Assembly: GCF_024105655.1 (NCBI RefSeq)
Contig: NZ_JAAAMH010000002.1
Coordinates: 310,001 to 374,000 of the forward strand
Direction: 5' to 3'
Source: Aliihoeflea sp. 40Bstr573
GTDB taxonomy: Bacteria; Pseudomonadota; Alphaproteobacteria; Rhizobiales; Rhizobiaceae
Length of the DNA: 64,000 nucleotides
The notes beneath the pieces are model-generated. The model was given only the letters and a program-made list of their open reading frames with translations, was not told the DNA's origin and did no database searches. Positions 8,590-16,359 of the stretch are shown here, piece by piece. How positions within the stretch are numbered: position 1 is the first letter of the stretch; the number at the start of each line of letters is the position of its first letter. The position numbers were made by a program, and so were the translations under genes.

Positions 8590-8624
8590 AAAAGGCCCGC
8601 CATCTCCGAAGAGACAGCGGGCCA
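8590..8624 (-). terminator. Rho-independent terminator of the leftward late/lysis operon
   Basis: On the minus strand GGCCCGC pairs with GCGGGCC. An inner TCTC/GAGA stem is closed by a UUCG tetraloop, and a run of T follows. It sits downstream of the last lysis-region gene (8715-9023) and just past the convergent gene's stop, so it ends the long late transcript. Confidence 0.85.
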
Positions 8625-8714
8625 GTCATATCATGGCGAATGTTGGAACATGGGAGCCGGGGAGCTCCCTCGCAACGAACCGCGATGGATCGCGAATGTT
8701 CCTATGGCGTCTCG

Positions 8715-9023
8715 TCAGTCGAGCCGATCGTTCACATGGTCGATCTTCTCGATGACGCGGTCGAGCTGCCTTTCCATACGGCGCGTGCGCGCGGCGGTCT
8801 CTCGCAGCATCTCAAGCTCCGGCTCGTTCAGGTGAACCTTTGCTGAAACGAGCAGCGGATGGTCGGGAAGGTCGCGTGCGTCATAGGCAGCTGGCGGCGG
8901 CACTGGCCCATGGCGATGGAAGAACTTGCCCAGGAAATCGAAGAGTGGAATGAACAGGGCCATCCCCAGCGCGGTAACGAGCGCGGTGACGGCGGCGGTG
9001 TTGTTTACGAACCAGTCCCACAT
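8715..9023 (-). CDS. Single-TM coiled-coil protein, candidate inner-membrane spanin
   Basis: This is a 102-residue protein. Residues about 8-32 form one transmembrane helix, a short Pro-rich linker follows, and the C-terminal ~45 residues are charged heptad-like sequence ending DHVNDRLD. This N-terminal anchor plus periplasmic coiled coil is the layout of i-spanins. The start overlaps the upstream membrane gene by 19 nt. A lipoprotein encoded two genes upstream would be the outer-membrane partner. A holin is the alternative. The spanin reading is inference from layout. Confidence 0.55.
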   Translation of the reverse strand: MWDWFVNNTAAVTALVTALGMALFIPLFDFLGKFFHRHGPVPPPAAYDARDLPDHPLLVSAKVHLNEPELEMLRETAARTRRMERQLDRVIEKIDHVNDRLD

Positions 9024-9478
9024 CCATCGGACCTCTTGCGCGCAATGTCGATCGTGGAGCGAATGATCGCCATGCCCTCAAGGGCGGTCCACAGCAGATA
9101 GCCAATCGCGATGACGGACAACCCGATCTGCCAGAAGAAGAAGCAGTGCAGGCCCTGATAGCCAAAAGCGAGTGCCCCGACAGCCCAGCGAAGGCGGGGA
9201 GATCGTTTCCATCGGCCATTGATGATTGTGCCGGCGATGCGTGCGAGACCGATGCCGAGGGTCAGGAGACCCCATGCCAGCGCATGGTCCACAAACGGGA
9301 ACGTCGCATAGTAGCTGGCGGCCATCCCACCGAGAAACAGAATAGCCAGTGCGCGGAAGACGATCTGAAGACCGAGGATGATTTCCACGAGGCGCCACCC
9401 GTCGCCGTAGAGATATTCGACCCACAGCCCTTCGACCGAGCTGCGGAGCGAATGGTGGCGAACCTTCTGGCCGTCCAT
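9005..9478 (-). CDS. Four-helix membrane protein, candidate holin
   Basis: This is a 157-residue protein with about four hydrophobic helices (roughly residues 35-55, 65-85, 95-112 and 115-135) and charged termini. The ATG at 9478 overlaps the stop of the lipoprotein gene (ATGA). Its place between a lipoprotein and a coiled-coil anchor, downstream of the endolysin gene, makes a holin or other lysis membrane protein plausible. No holin family was recognised by sequence. Confidence 0.5.
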   Translation of the reverse strand: MDGQKVRHHSLRSSVEGLWVEYLYGDGWRLVEIILGLQIVFRALAILFLGGMAASYYATFPFVDHALAWGLLTLGIGLARIAGTIINGRWKRSPRLRWAVGALAFGYQGLHCFFFWQIGLSVIAIGYLLWTALEGMAIIRSTIDIARKRSDGCGTGS

Positions 9479-9807
9479 CACGTGCCGCCTCCACCAGGCA
9501 GCCGCTCGCCGCGAATGACGACACCGTTGACCGTGGGCGGCGCGCTGAATAGGGTCGCGACCCCGGCCGGAGCCTGGTCAGCGACTACGGCGCAGATTGC
9601 GCGGGCGACAGCCGACGCGGTTGTCAGTCGCGTATCGCCGGATGCGAGGATCTCGGCAACGGTCTCGGCCGCCGGCAGGAACCGGCAGGCAGCAGCGGTG
9701 GCAGACTGGACGTTCTCGATCGGCGACGGTTCGCCGGTGACGGGATCGGTCGTGGAACAGCTGGCAAGCGCAAGGCTTGCCGCCGATGCAAGGATCAGCA
9801 TGCGCAT
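9478..9807 (-). CDS. Small lipoprotein, candidate outer-membrane spanin
   Basis: This is a 109-residue protein with a lipoprotein signal and lipobox LASC, so Cys17 would be lipidated. The mature part is Ala-rich with a Gly-rich tail. An AAGGAA ribosome site precedes the ATG at 9807. It lies in the lysis cassette, which suggests an o-spanin role with the coiled-coil protein at 8715. It is longer than typical Rz1-type spanins, so this assignment is tentative. Confidence 0.6.
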   Translation of the reverse strand: MRMLILASAASLALASCSTTDPVTGEPSPIENVQSATAAACRFLPAAETVAEILASGDTRLTTASAVARAICAVVADQAPAGVATLFSAPPTVNGVVIRGERLPGGGGT

Positions 9808-9853
9808 GGTGATGGTTCCTTGTGAGGGTGCCCGGCGACCGGCCGGGGGCGGG

Positions 9854-10222
9854 TCAATCGTGGAACGGCTTCAGCGGGACGGTTTGCCCGGCGAGTGCAT
9901 GGCTGCAGTCGCCAAGGAACTGGATTTGTCCATCGCGGACGAAGGAATGGCACTGCTTGCAGGAGAAGCCGGGTGTACCGTCTTCATCGTCCTCGGCACA
10001 GTAGGTGCACCAGCATCCGTCAGCTGGCTTATGGCCCGGCACGAAGTGCCCAGAGCGCACCAGCACCGAGGGCGTGAAGGTCGGTCGGTCATAGTCGCGG
10101 TTGAAGCCCCAGCGCGGACCCCGGCCCTCACCAATCTTCACCTGGTGAGCTTCCTCACACCCCGGACACCAGAACATCAGTCCGCCGCCCTCAAGCGTGC
10201 GTAGAACTCCGCGCGCGCCCAT
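9854..10222 (-). CDS. DUF6527-type phage protein
   Basis: This is a 122-residue protein with paired cysteines (FWCPGCEEAH, CWCTYC, CKQCHSF) and the pattern PTFTPSVLV...CHSFV.DG.IQFLGDC.HALAGQTV. I associate this with DUF6527 proteins, common beside endolysin genes in alphaproteobacterial phages. The Cys/His arrangement suggests zinc binding. It starts in an ATGA overlap with the endolysin gene. Its molecular role is unknown. Confidence 0.65.
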   Translation of the reverse strand: MGARGVLRTLEGGGLMFWCPGCEEAHQVKIGEGRGPRWGFNRDYDRPTFTPSVLVRSGHFVPGHKPADGCWCTYCAEDDEDGTPGFSCKQCHSFVRDGQIQFLGDCSHALAGQTVPLKPFHD

Positions 10223-11091
10223 CAGCTCGGCTCCGCATTTTTGGGGGCGCGGTAACTCCCGACAGCGCCGGCAACCGCCGTGATCATCGCCGTGACGGCC
10301 GCGACGAATTCAGGCGTGGTGAAAGCCGGTGGGAGGACGTCCACCGAAACGACTGCCGTCCACAGCGCGCCGGCAATGGCCGCCCATTTGCCGGCACCGA
10401 CAGCCTTGGCCGACTGCTCGACCGGCGACGGCTTGGGATTGCGCGGATGGACGGGCTCGAGCGGCGGGCCGCCATTGTGACCGATCGGCGGATAGATCGG
10501 CTCTGGCTCGGGACGCGGCAGCGGGACAGGAGCGGCGACAGGCGCGCGCGCAAGAGCCAGAGCCTCGTCGATCACAGCCTCGAACCGCTCAGGCGACACC
10601 AGTGCCTTGTTCAGCCTGTCGCCGGCATAGTAGCTCTGCCCGCGCGCAAGCTGCTGGTGGGCGCCCCGTACCGCCGCAAGAACTGGGAACGACGCCCACT
10701 CCTGCGCCAGCCGCTTGCCGAACTCTGTGCGGTCGATCGAGCCGGCGATGAACTGCTCATAGCCGCGCCGCTTGAGAAGGTGGTAGGCGAGCCGATCCTG
10801 CAGGTTCGCATCCATGATCTGCCCGCCGCGCAGATTAAGCTCGCGCTTCAGATCCCCGAGCGTGGCGCGCATGAACTGATAGGCGCCGGCTGCGGACGAA
10901 CCGAAGCGGCTCGACCAGGAGGATTGCTGCGCCAGCACCTCGTCGACGCTCATCTGCGTCACCGGCTTGGCAAGCTTGTCCTGGTTGAAGCCGTAGATGA
11001 CGTCATAGCCACGAGGTTCCTCAGTGCCGACCTCGGTCTGGCGAGCGAAGTCGAGCAGCCGGGCAGCGCCGGCCGGTACGGTCGGGTCCAT
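10222..11091 (-). CDS. Endolysin (lysozyme-like) with C-terminal hydrophobic region
   Basis: This is a 289-residue protein. Residues ~10-160 match a phage muramidase or transglycosylase domain: the SSAAGAYQF motif with the downstream QDRLA...LLKRRGYEQF pattern is that of lambda-R-like lysozymes. The expected catalytic Glu is probably in TEVGTEEPRGYD near residues 19-29. A Pro-rich linker holds the motif IGHNGGPPLE, and the last ~70 residues contain two hydrophobic segments that could insert in the membrane. It degrades peptidoglycan at lysis. The hydrophobic tail may act as an anchor or a holin-like domain. Confidence 0.75.
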   Translation of the reverse strand: MDPTVPAGAARLLDFARQTEVGTEEPRGYDVIYGFNQDKLAKPVTQMSVDEVLAQQSSWSSRFGSSAAGAYQFMRATLGDLKRELNLRGGQIMDANLQDRLAYHLLKRRGYEQFIAGSIDRTEFGKRLAQEWASFPVLAAVRGAHQQLARGQSYYAGDRLNKALVSPERFEAVIDEALALARAPVAAPVPLPRPEPEPIYPPIGHNGGPPLEPVHPRNPKPSPVEQSAKAVGAGKWAAIAGALWTAVVSVDVLPPAFTTPEFVAAVTAMITAVAGAVGSYRAPKNAEPS

Positions 11092-11139
11092 AGGATAAGC
11101 CTTTCCCCCGGTGCTGCCGGGTGATTGAAGGTTTCAGTT

Positions 11140-11256
11140 ATGGGGAGATTGCGAAGAGACGTCTTCGGCAAATCCAAATACGCCGCTCTTCTCAAAGCGC
11201 CCTTGCGCGGCTATGAGGCAATGCGCCAGGAAATAGGGGGAACGCCGCGTGGATAG
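11140..11256 (+). CDS. 38-residue basic peptide upstream of methyltransferase (uncertain)
   Basis: A short frame starts MGRLRRDVFGKSKYAALLK and ends TPRG. Its stop lies a few bases inside the methyltransferase gene, so it could couple translation to the GTG start at 11249. There is no strong ribosome site. It may be only a leader, or not coding. It lies in the divergent region between endolysin and cargo genes. Confidence 0.3.
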   Translation: MGRLRRDVFGKSKYAALLKAPLRGYEAMRQEIGGTPRG

Positions 11257-12229
11257 GATCAGTCTCGAAGGGTTCTACAAGGCGTTTGAAGATCGATTCC
11301 GGGGTTCCAGAGACCTGATAAAGTCCCGACTGAAAACTTATCTGCAGTTCACGCGGGCCATCGAAGCTCGCGTATCGCTCGACTTGGGTTGCGGACGCGG
11401 CGAGTGGCTAGAGTTGATGACCGAAGAAGGTCTGGATGCGCGCGGCGTTGATCTGGACGACGGTATGCTCGCGGTCTCCACCCGTTTGGGACTTCAAGCG
11501 ATCAAGCAAGATGCCCTCACGAGCATCTCCGACGCAAAAGATGCAAGTCTCGATGTCGTCTCAGCCTTTCATCTTGTCGAGCATCTACCGTTTGAGGCCG
11601 TCCTCCAGTTGATTGGAGAAGCGCAACGCGCTCTACGGCCCGGCGGATTGCTTATTCTCGAAACACCCAATCCTGACAACATCCGCGTTTCAAGTCTCAG
11701 CTTCTTCCTCGATGCGACCCACAACAGGCCTATCCCTTCAACTCTGCTCCAATTCGCCGCGGAATTTTCCGGCTTCGCAGACTGCGCGATAATCGGTCTC
11801 CACGAAGACGATAGGATTGAAAAAACCTCAATACGACATGTTCTTCAGGGCCCCAGCCAAGACTATGCTTTAGTCGCACAGAAGGCCGGCGGAATATCAA
11901 TATCCAGTCTATTGAGCGGGCCGACCGGTCTGTCATACGAGTTGGCTGTTGAACAATTCGATCGAAGCATATCCCAACGCCTAGACGAAAAGGCCTCCCG
12001 GCTAGAGATGGACGATCTGGCTAAAGGACTTTCGCGATTGAGCGAGGGCGTAAATCATATATGGGCAGAGCGACTTCCGGCCATTGCAAAAGACCACGCA
12101 GCGCTCGCCGAAGATCATGCAGCCCTTACGAGTCGGTCGGAACAAGCGGACGCCAGGATCACTACCGTCGAAGCGTCAATATCCGGTGGAATTTTAGGTG
12201 CATTGGCACGGCTTGGACGACACAGATAG
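11249..12229 (+). CDS. SAM-dependent methyltransferase, WbdD-like
   Basis: This is a 326-residue protein with a class-I methyltransferase fold. Motif I is LDLGCGRGEWLE at residues 44-55, then GVDLDDGML, and a motif-IV-like VVSAFHLVEHL near 110. The last ~80 residues are heptad-rich (KDHAALAEDHAAL) and probably coiled coil. WbdD-type O-antigen chain-terminating methyltransferases combine this domain with a coiled coil, so a role in capping or modifying surface polysaccharide is plausible. The GTG start at 11249 follows a GGGGG-containing site. The block is visibly less GC-rich than the phage structural genes, a sign of separate acquisition. Confidence 0.75.
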   Translation: MDRISLEGFYKAFEDRFRGSRDLIKSRLKTYLQFTRAIEARVSLDLGCGRGEWLELMTEEGLDARGVDLDDGMLAVSTRLGLQAIKQDALTSISDAKDASLDVVSAFHLVEHLPFEAVLQLIGEAQRALRPGGLLILETPNPDNIRVSSLSFFLDATHNRPIPSTLLQFAAEFSGFADCAIIGLHEDDRIEKTSIRHVLQGPSQDYALVAQKAGGISISSLLSGPTGLSYELAVEQFDRSISQRLDEKASRLEMDDLAKGLSRLSEGVNHIWAERLPAIAKDHAALAEDHAALTSRSEQADARITTVEASISGGILGALARLGRHR

Positions 12230-12336
12230 CTCAGCTTGACTTCCACAGCTCAACCTATCTGAACGGATTTTCAGATTGTCAGCATTAGGCAATGTGCAAT
12301 ATACGCCGGCTTCACTAACTTTTCCGGGGCAACGAA

Positions 12337-12552
12337 TTGACGATAACTCAAGCAGACCTGAAAGCACGGTGGCCGGCACTGGCGTGTTTTTTTGCTCGAA
12401 AGGGACTTGGGCCGAGCAACATCGCCGCCATCGTTATCCGCAGCGAACGTGAAGTCGAAAAACTGTTGAGTGACGTTCGCTCTGGCCGCGTCACGGAACC
12501 GATGGATCAGTGGACGATCGAAAGCGGTCACGAAAAGCTGCCGCCGTTTTAG
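12337..12552 (+). CDS. 71-residue hypothetical protein
   Basis: A small frame with a TTG start reads TITQADLKARWPALACFFARKG and ends EKLPPF. A GGGG run upstream is a weak ribosome site. The composition looks protein-like, with one possible helix-turn-helix-like segment (GLGPSNIAAIVI). The family is unknown. It lies between the methyltransferase and the membrane protein in the conversion cargo and may be part of the same transcript. Confidence 0.4.
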   Translation: MTITQADLKARWPALACFFARKGLGPSNIAAIVIRSEREVEKLLSDVRSGRVTEPMDQWTIESGHEKLPPF

Positions 12553-12643
12553 GTTCGCAATGTTTCCTATTCTTTCAGTCATCGTGCACAGGTAGTCCTG
12601 CGTCCAAGAGGCCCGCAGTGGTGTTGATGTCATTGCTGTCTCG

Positions 12644-12677
12644 CTCGAAGAACCAAAACGTGTTGGTTCGAGCTTTT
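12644..12677 (+). terminator. Possible rho-independent terminator
   Basis: CTCGAA and ACCAA pair with TTGGTTCGAG, with a 3-nt bulge and a short loop, followed by CTTTTC. It would end transcription after the 71-residue gene and separate it from the membrane protein at 12703. The short T-run makes it weak. Confidence 0.4.
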
Positions 12678-12702
12678 CAATAACACTGGTCAAGGGCACC
12701 AT

Positions 12703-14100
12703 ATGGAGCGAATTGCGAGCCGCGCAGTTTCAGTTGTCTCGATAGCCGCTGGACTAGCCACCGTTCTCTATTGGTCGTCAGGCGTACTGTGGTCGGGATC
12801 GGTTGACATTGCCCACCATTACGCACTGATTCGCGTCCTTACCGAACATGGGCCATTTCGCCCTGACTGGCTCCCGAACCTCGGCGAGATGAACCACTAC
12901 CCGCCCCTGGCGCACTACCTCGCCGCATGGCTATCGCCGATATGGGATTCTGGTCTGGTCTCCATGTTCAACCTTGGCATGGCCTCGCTGTTTGTCGTGT
13001 ACGTCGCATTGTTTTCGATGGGGGCACTGGTTTCCAAGTCCGCGGCTATCGTCGCAGTATGCATTCTCGCCGGTCTCGCGCTCTTGGATTGGCCGATCCA
13101 TGGCTTTGAACTGAGGGGCAATTACTTCTACAGCCAAGCTGTAGCGACAGCTTTGGCGTACTGTGCGTTCTTGGCGGCGATGGCATCTCAGAGCCATTTG
13201 CGCCGAGATGCACTTTTCCTGGCGGCTACGATCACCATCGGCTTCGCTCATATGATCGCCGCCCTTCAACTCATAGCCGCATACGGAGTGCTTCTATGCT
13301 TTGAGGGGGTCACATCAAAATCGGGCCGCTGGCGCGTCGGATACTGGGCGATTGCGAGTCTCGGTTTCCTTGCATTCCACCCGTCCGTGAGAGCAATGCT
13401 GGACATTGGCACCCACGAAGGCGGTTTAGACTTGCTCGCGGTCGACCAACCCGTCATGCAGGCCGTTCTTGTTGCTGCCACCGGCCTCATTGGAGCGGGA
13501 TGCGCCCTGATGGGGGCGCGGCGGAATGATCCGACCATTGTGGCTATCGGCTGCCTTATCTTCGCGTCCTTCGCTTTGTCGGCATCATTATGGGGAGCAC
13601 ACACAGTAGCCGGACTTGGCAGCTACTATGGCTTCAAGAAAACCCTCTTTTCCCTCACTACCTTGGCGCCGTTTGGGCTCTGCATATTGCTAGTTCGCGA
13701 CATCCACATAAAGGGGGCTACAGTGCCAATCATCGCCTCTGCAGGATCCGTTGCGGTTCTCTTCGCTGTATTGATCGGCTCATCACCTATCGATGCGACC
13801 CGCCTAGAAGTTTTGCGGGAGGCTGTAGAGCACAGCGGTTATCAGGCTGAATCTAACCGGCGCGAAAATTCTGCCACCATCGTCAATTTTCCGGAGTTAA
13901 CACCAATTTTCAACTACCTGCTGACAATTGGGGAACTGCATGTGCCGCGCGATGAACGAGCCGCAGCCGTTTACACGAACGACTTCACTGGCGTTCAACG
14001 CATCGACGCGGTCCTAACCGACCGGATGGAACAATGCTCATCCGAGCCGGTCGGGCCGATTTTTCGGGTTCCGTTCGATTGCTGGGTGGCTAATCGCTAG
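12703..14100 (+). CDS. Polytopic membrane protein, GT-C glycosyltransferase-like (lysogenic conversion candidate)
   Basis: This is a 465-residue protein with about ten hydrophobic helices and a soluble C-terminal ~100 residues. Near the first periplasmic loop it has the acidic/His motif VDIAHHYAL followed by MNHYPPLAHYL. This resembles the Asp-containing first loop of GT-C lipid-linked sugar transferases such as ArnT and Gtr serotype-conversion enzymes. Lower GC and opposite orientation to the late genes mark it as cargo. With the WbdD-like methyltransferase it probably alters host surface polysaccharide. The enzymatic assignment is inference. Its stop is 2 bp from the convergent tail-spike stop. 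Confidence 0.55.
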   Translation: MERIASRAVSVVSIAAGLATVLYWSSGVLWSGSVDIAHHYALIRVLTEHGPFRPDWLPNLGEMNHYPPLAHYLAAWLSPIWDSGLVSMFNLGMASLFVVYVALFSMGALVSKSAAIVAVCILAGLALLDWPIHGFELRGNYFYSQAVATALAYCAFLAAMASQSHLRRDALFLAATITIGFAHMIAALQLIAAYGVLLCFEGVTSKSGRWRVGYWAIASLGFLAFHPSVRAMLDIGTHEGGLDLLAVDQPVMQAVLVAATGLIGAGCALMGARRNDPTIVAIGCLIFASFALSASLWGAHTVAGLGSYYGFKKTLFSLTTLAPFGLCILLVRDIHIKGATVPIIASAGSVAVLFAVLIGSSPIDATRLEVLREAVEHSGYQAESNRRENSATIVNFPELTPIFNYLLTIGELHVPRDERAAAVYTNDFTGVQRIDAVLTDRMEQCSSEPVGPIFRVPFDCWVANR

Positions 14101-14102
14101 AC

Positions 14103-16268
14103 CTACTGACTAACGCGCCACCAGTTGGTCCCATCGCATTCAAATTCGAGGATCATTCCGGCGGCTGTCACCACAGTGCTTTGCTGGAGAATGTTGCCGC
14201 CATTGTCCACCGTCAAGATGCCAGTGAACCTGATCTTGATCCGATGGCCTTTGAAGGTCGGGGCGATGTTGTAGAGGTTTGCCGTGCCAGTCAGCGTGAC
14301 ACGCCGCGCCCACGGCGCAACCGTGATATCGCTCGCGCTGGCAATCGACGGATCAGACAGGTTTTTGTACTCTCCAGTCCACTGATGGTTGGCAACAGCG
14401 GCAAAGAAAGCCGCGCGCAAATCTGACTGCCCCAAAGAGGTAACGCAATCGCCCGTGTTGATCGCCAAGTCGGTCGTCTGGCTGGTCGATCCCTTATGCG
14501 CTTCGGTGTAAAGTTCCTGAATGTGAACCCGGGCCGCGTTCTGAATGCCGATGCCGACGCGATCTGCGCCCGAACCGCCGCCGGTCCCGTTGTTGATGAC
14601 CTTGGAAATGCCCGATAACTGGACATCAGCGGCATCGATAAGGATGCCCTGTCCGCGACAATTCAAAACTTCAATATCGCCGCCAGCAATCTTTTCGACG
14701 TTCGGCCCTGTGAGGGTAATCCCCTTGGCGCCGGTGTACACTGTAAAATCTGGCTTGAAATTGACGGCATACCCAGCGTACTCAACAAAGAGCTTGTCCC
14801 AAAGAAACTGAATAATCGGCTTGTCAGAATAGATGCCGCCGCGCCCGTCGAAGGACGACGAGAACCGGCCGATTAGCCAAATGTTCGCGCCGCTTACGCC
14901 ACTGGCTGCGTCAGCTTGCAGACCGAACTCTTGATTGCCGAACGTGCCGCAATTGATGAGGCGAACCCCGGTCTCGCCAGAGTTCTCCGCAAAAATGTAA
15001 TAGCCGTTGCCTTCACCGTACTCGGCATGACACTCGACCAATTCGCCACGAGGATTAACACCGAAAAAGTTGTGCCGTTTGGCCTCGTAGCAACGGACGG
15101 CATGGATGGTGCTGACAGTGCCACCCTTCCATTTGAAGTTGTCGTATTGCCCGACGATGGTGATGTCGCCGATGTCCCCGCGTCCGCCCCAAGGACCGGC
15201 AAGACCAATCTCCAGACCGTTGTCATTGACGGCAACGCTTTGGCCGAGATTGTTGGTGATCGAGAAGCGGCGGAACCAAGGTTGCTGCCCGACGTCGCCA
15301 CCGTCGCCCGTGTATTCGATAACAGGACGGCCGGACGAGAACGCACGGATGAAATTCGTATTCTCACCCACCCCCACAATGCCACCGCCGTTCGGGACCT
15401 GGATGGTCGCCGAGACGCGATAGTCGCCACGAGGGAAAAAGACCGGCGTTCCTAGCCCCAACACAAAGTTGATCAACGCGGTTTGGTCTGTGCCGTCCCC
15501 CTTGATCCCGTACGACTTGGCAGAAGCAATGCCGGCATATGTCAGGTTCTCGACAACACGCTGTGGCGTTATCGCCTTTGTGTTGTCCGTGCCCGCCTCA
15601 GCTTCTGCCTGAGACGCAAAGTCGATGGTGTCGATGGGCTGCCAGACCGAGCCGTCATAGACACGAAGCTGGCTAGAGGTGCTGTTGTAATAAAGCGCGC
15701 CCTCCTGCAGCGCGGCACCCCCCGGGCCAGTCGTCGGGTCATCCGCACGCACACCAAGGAATAGCGTCTGGAAGTCCTCAAGCAACTCCTCCATTTCGGT
15801 CAGGAGCGCCGCGCTCGCCTGATCGGAGAACAGTTGGAAGTTCGTGCCGACACGGATCCCGAGGACGTTCGTCCCTCCGGGAAGCGCACCGGGCTCAACA
15901 TTGTTCCCGGCCACCGTCTTGATGGTAAGAGCCGCGCCGCCGTTGAACGACACCGTGACGGGTGAGCCGGTGTTCATCTCGAAGATGTTGAGCGCGATCA
16001 GCGCTGTCGCATCGCCGGCCGGCAGCGTGAGGTTCGTCGTCGCCTGAATGGCGTTCGGCGTGCCAGCCCCGGTGTCCGTCGCGCGGATGAGCAGGTTGGG
16101 CAGCGTGAGGCCCGGATCGGCATCTGCCAGCAGCGCGATGACCGCCTGGCGAAGCGCCGAAAGGCTCTGCCTGATCTCGACCTTTCGCGGGTCATGTGCG
16201 CCCGATGCCGGGATGCCATCGGTCGTGAAGTCGCGCCAAATCACGCTCGGATCGAGGTCAAGGCTCAT
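14103..16268 (-). CDS. Tail spike/fibre with pectate-lyase-like beta-helix domain
   Basis: This is a 721-residue protein. Residues ~215-240 hold the SQAEAEAGTDNTKAITPQRV motif common in tail-fibre joining regions. From ~251 (AKSYGIKGDGTDQT) a Pectate_lyase_3-type right-handed beta-helix begins, continuing through repeated Gly/Asn/Ile-rich rungs to about 640. The C-terminal ~80 residues form a separate cap. Such spikes bind and often depolymerise surface polysaccharide. The ATG at 16268 has GGAG upstream and is preferred over starts 4 and 10 codons earlier. It lies next to the surface-modifying cargo genes, which fits a receptor-switch pairing. Confidence 0.8.
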   Translation of the reverse strand: MSLDLDPSVIWRDFTTDGIPASGAHDPRKVEIRQSLSALRQAVIALLADADPGLTLPNLLIRATDTGAGTPNAIQATTNLTLPAGDATALIALNIFEMNTGSPVTVSFNGGAALTIKTVAGNNVEPGALPGGTNVLGIRVGTNFQLFSDQASAALLTEMEELLEDFQTLFLGVRADDPTTGPGGAALQEGALYYNSTSSQLRVYDGSVWQPIDTIDFASQAEAEAGTDNTKAITPQRVVENLTYAGIASAKSYGIKGDGTDQTALINFVLGLGTPVFFPRGDYRVSATIQVPNGGGIVGVGENTNFIRAFSSGRPVIEYTGDGGDVGQQPWFRRFSITNNLGQSVAVNDNGLEIGLAGPWGGRGDIGDITIVGQYDNFKWKGGTVSTIHAVRCYEAKRHNFFGVNPRGELVECHAEYGEGNGYYIFAENSGETGVRLINCGTFGNQEFGLQADAASGVSGANIWLIGRFSSSFDGRGGIYSDKPIIQFLWDKLFVEYAGYAVNFKPDFTVYTGAKGITLTGPNVEKIAGGDIEVLNCRGQGILIDAADVQLSGISKVINNGTGGGSGADRVGIGIQNAARVHIQELYTEAHKGSTSQTTDLAINTGDCVTSLGQSDLRAAFFAAVANHQWTGEYKNLSDPSIASASDITVAPWARRVTLTGTANLYNIAPTFKGHRIKIRFTGILTVDNGGNILQQSTVVTAAGMILEFECDGTNWWRVSQ

Positions 16269-16359
16269 TGAATGCTCCATGCAAAAGCGCCGCGCCAAGG
16301 CACGGTTGGGAAGGACTGATTTTCGGGGGTGGCGCCGGCGCGCCGCGCGGTTGCGCTTG

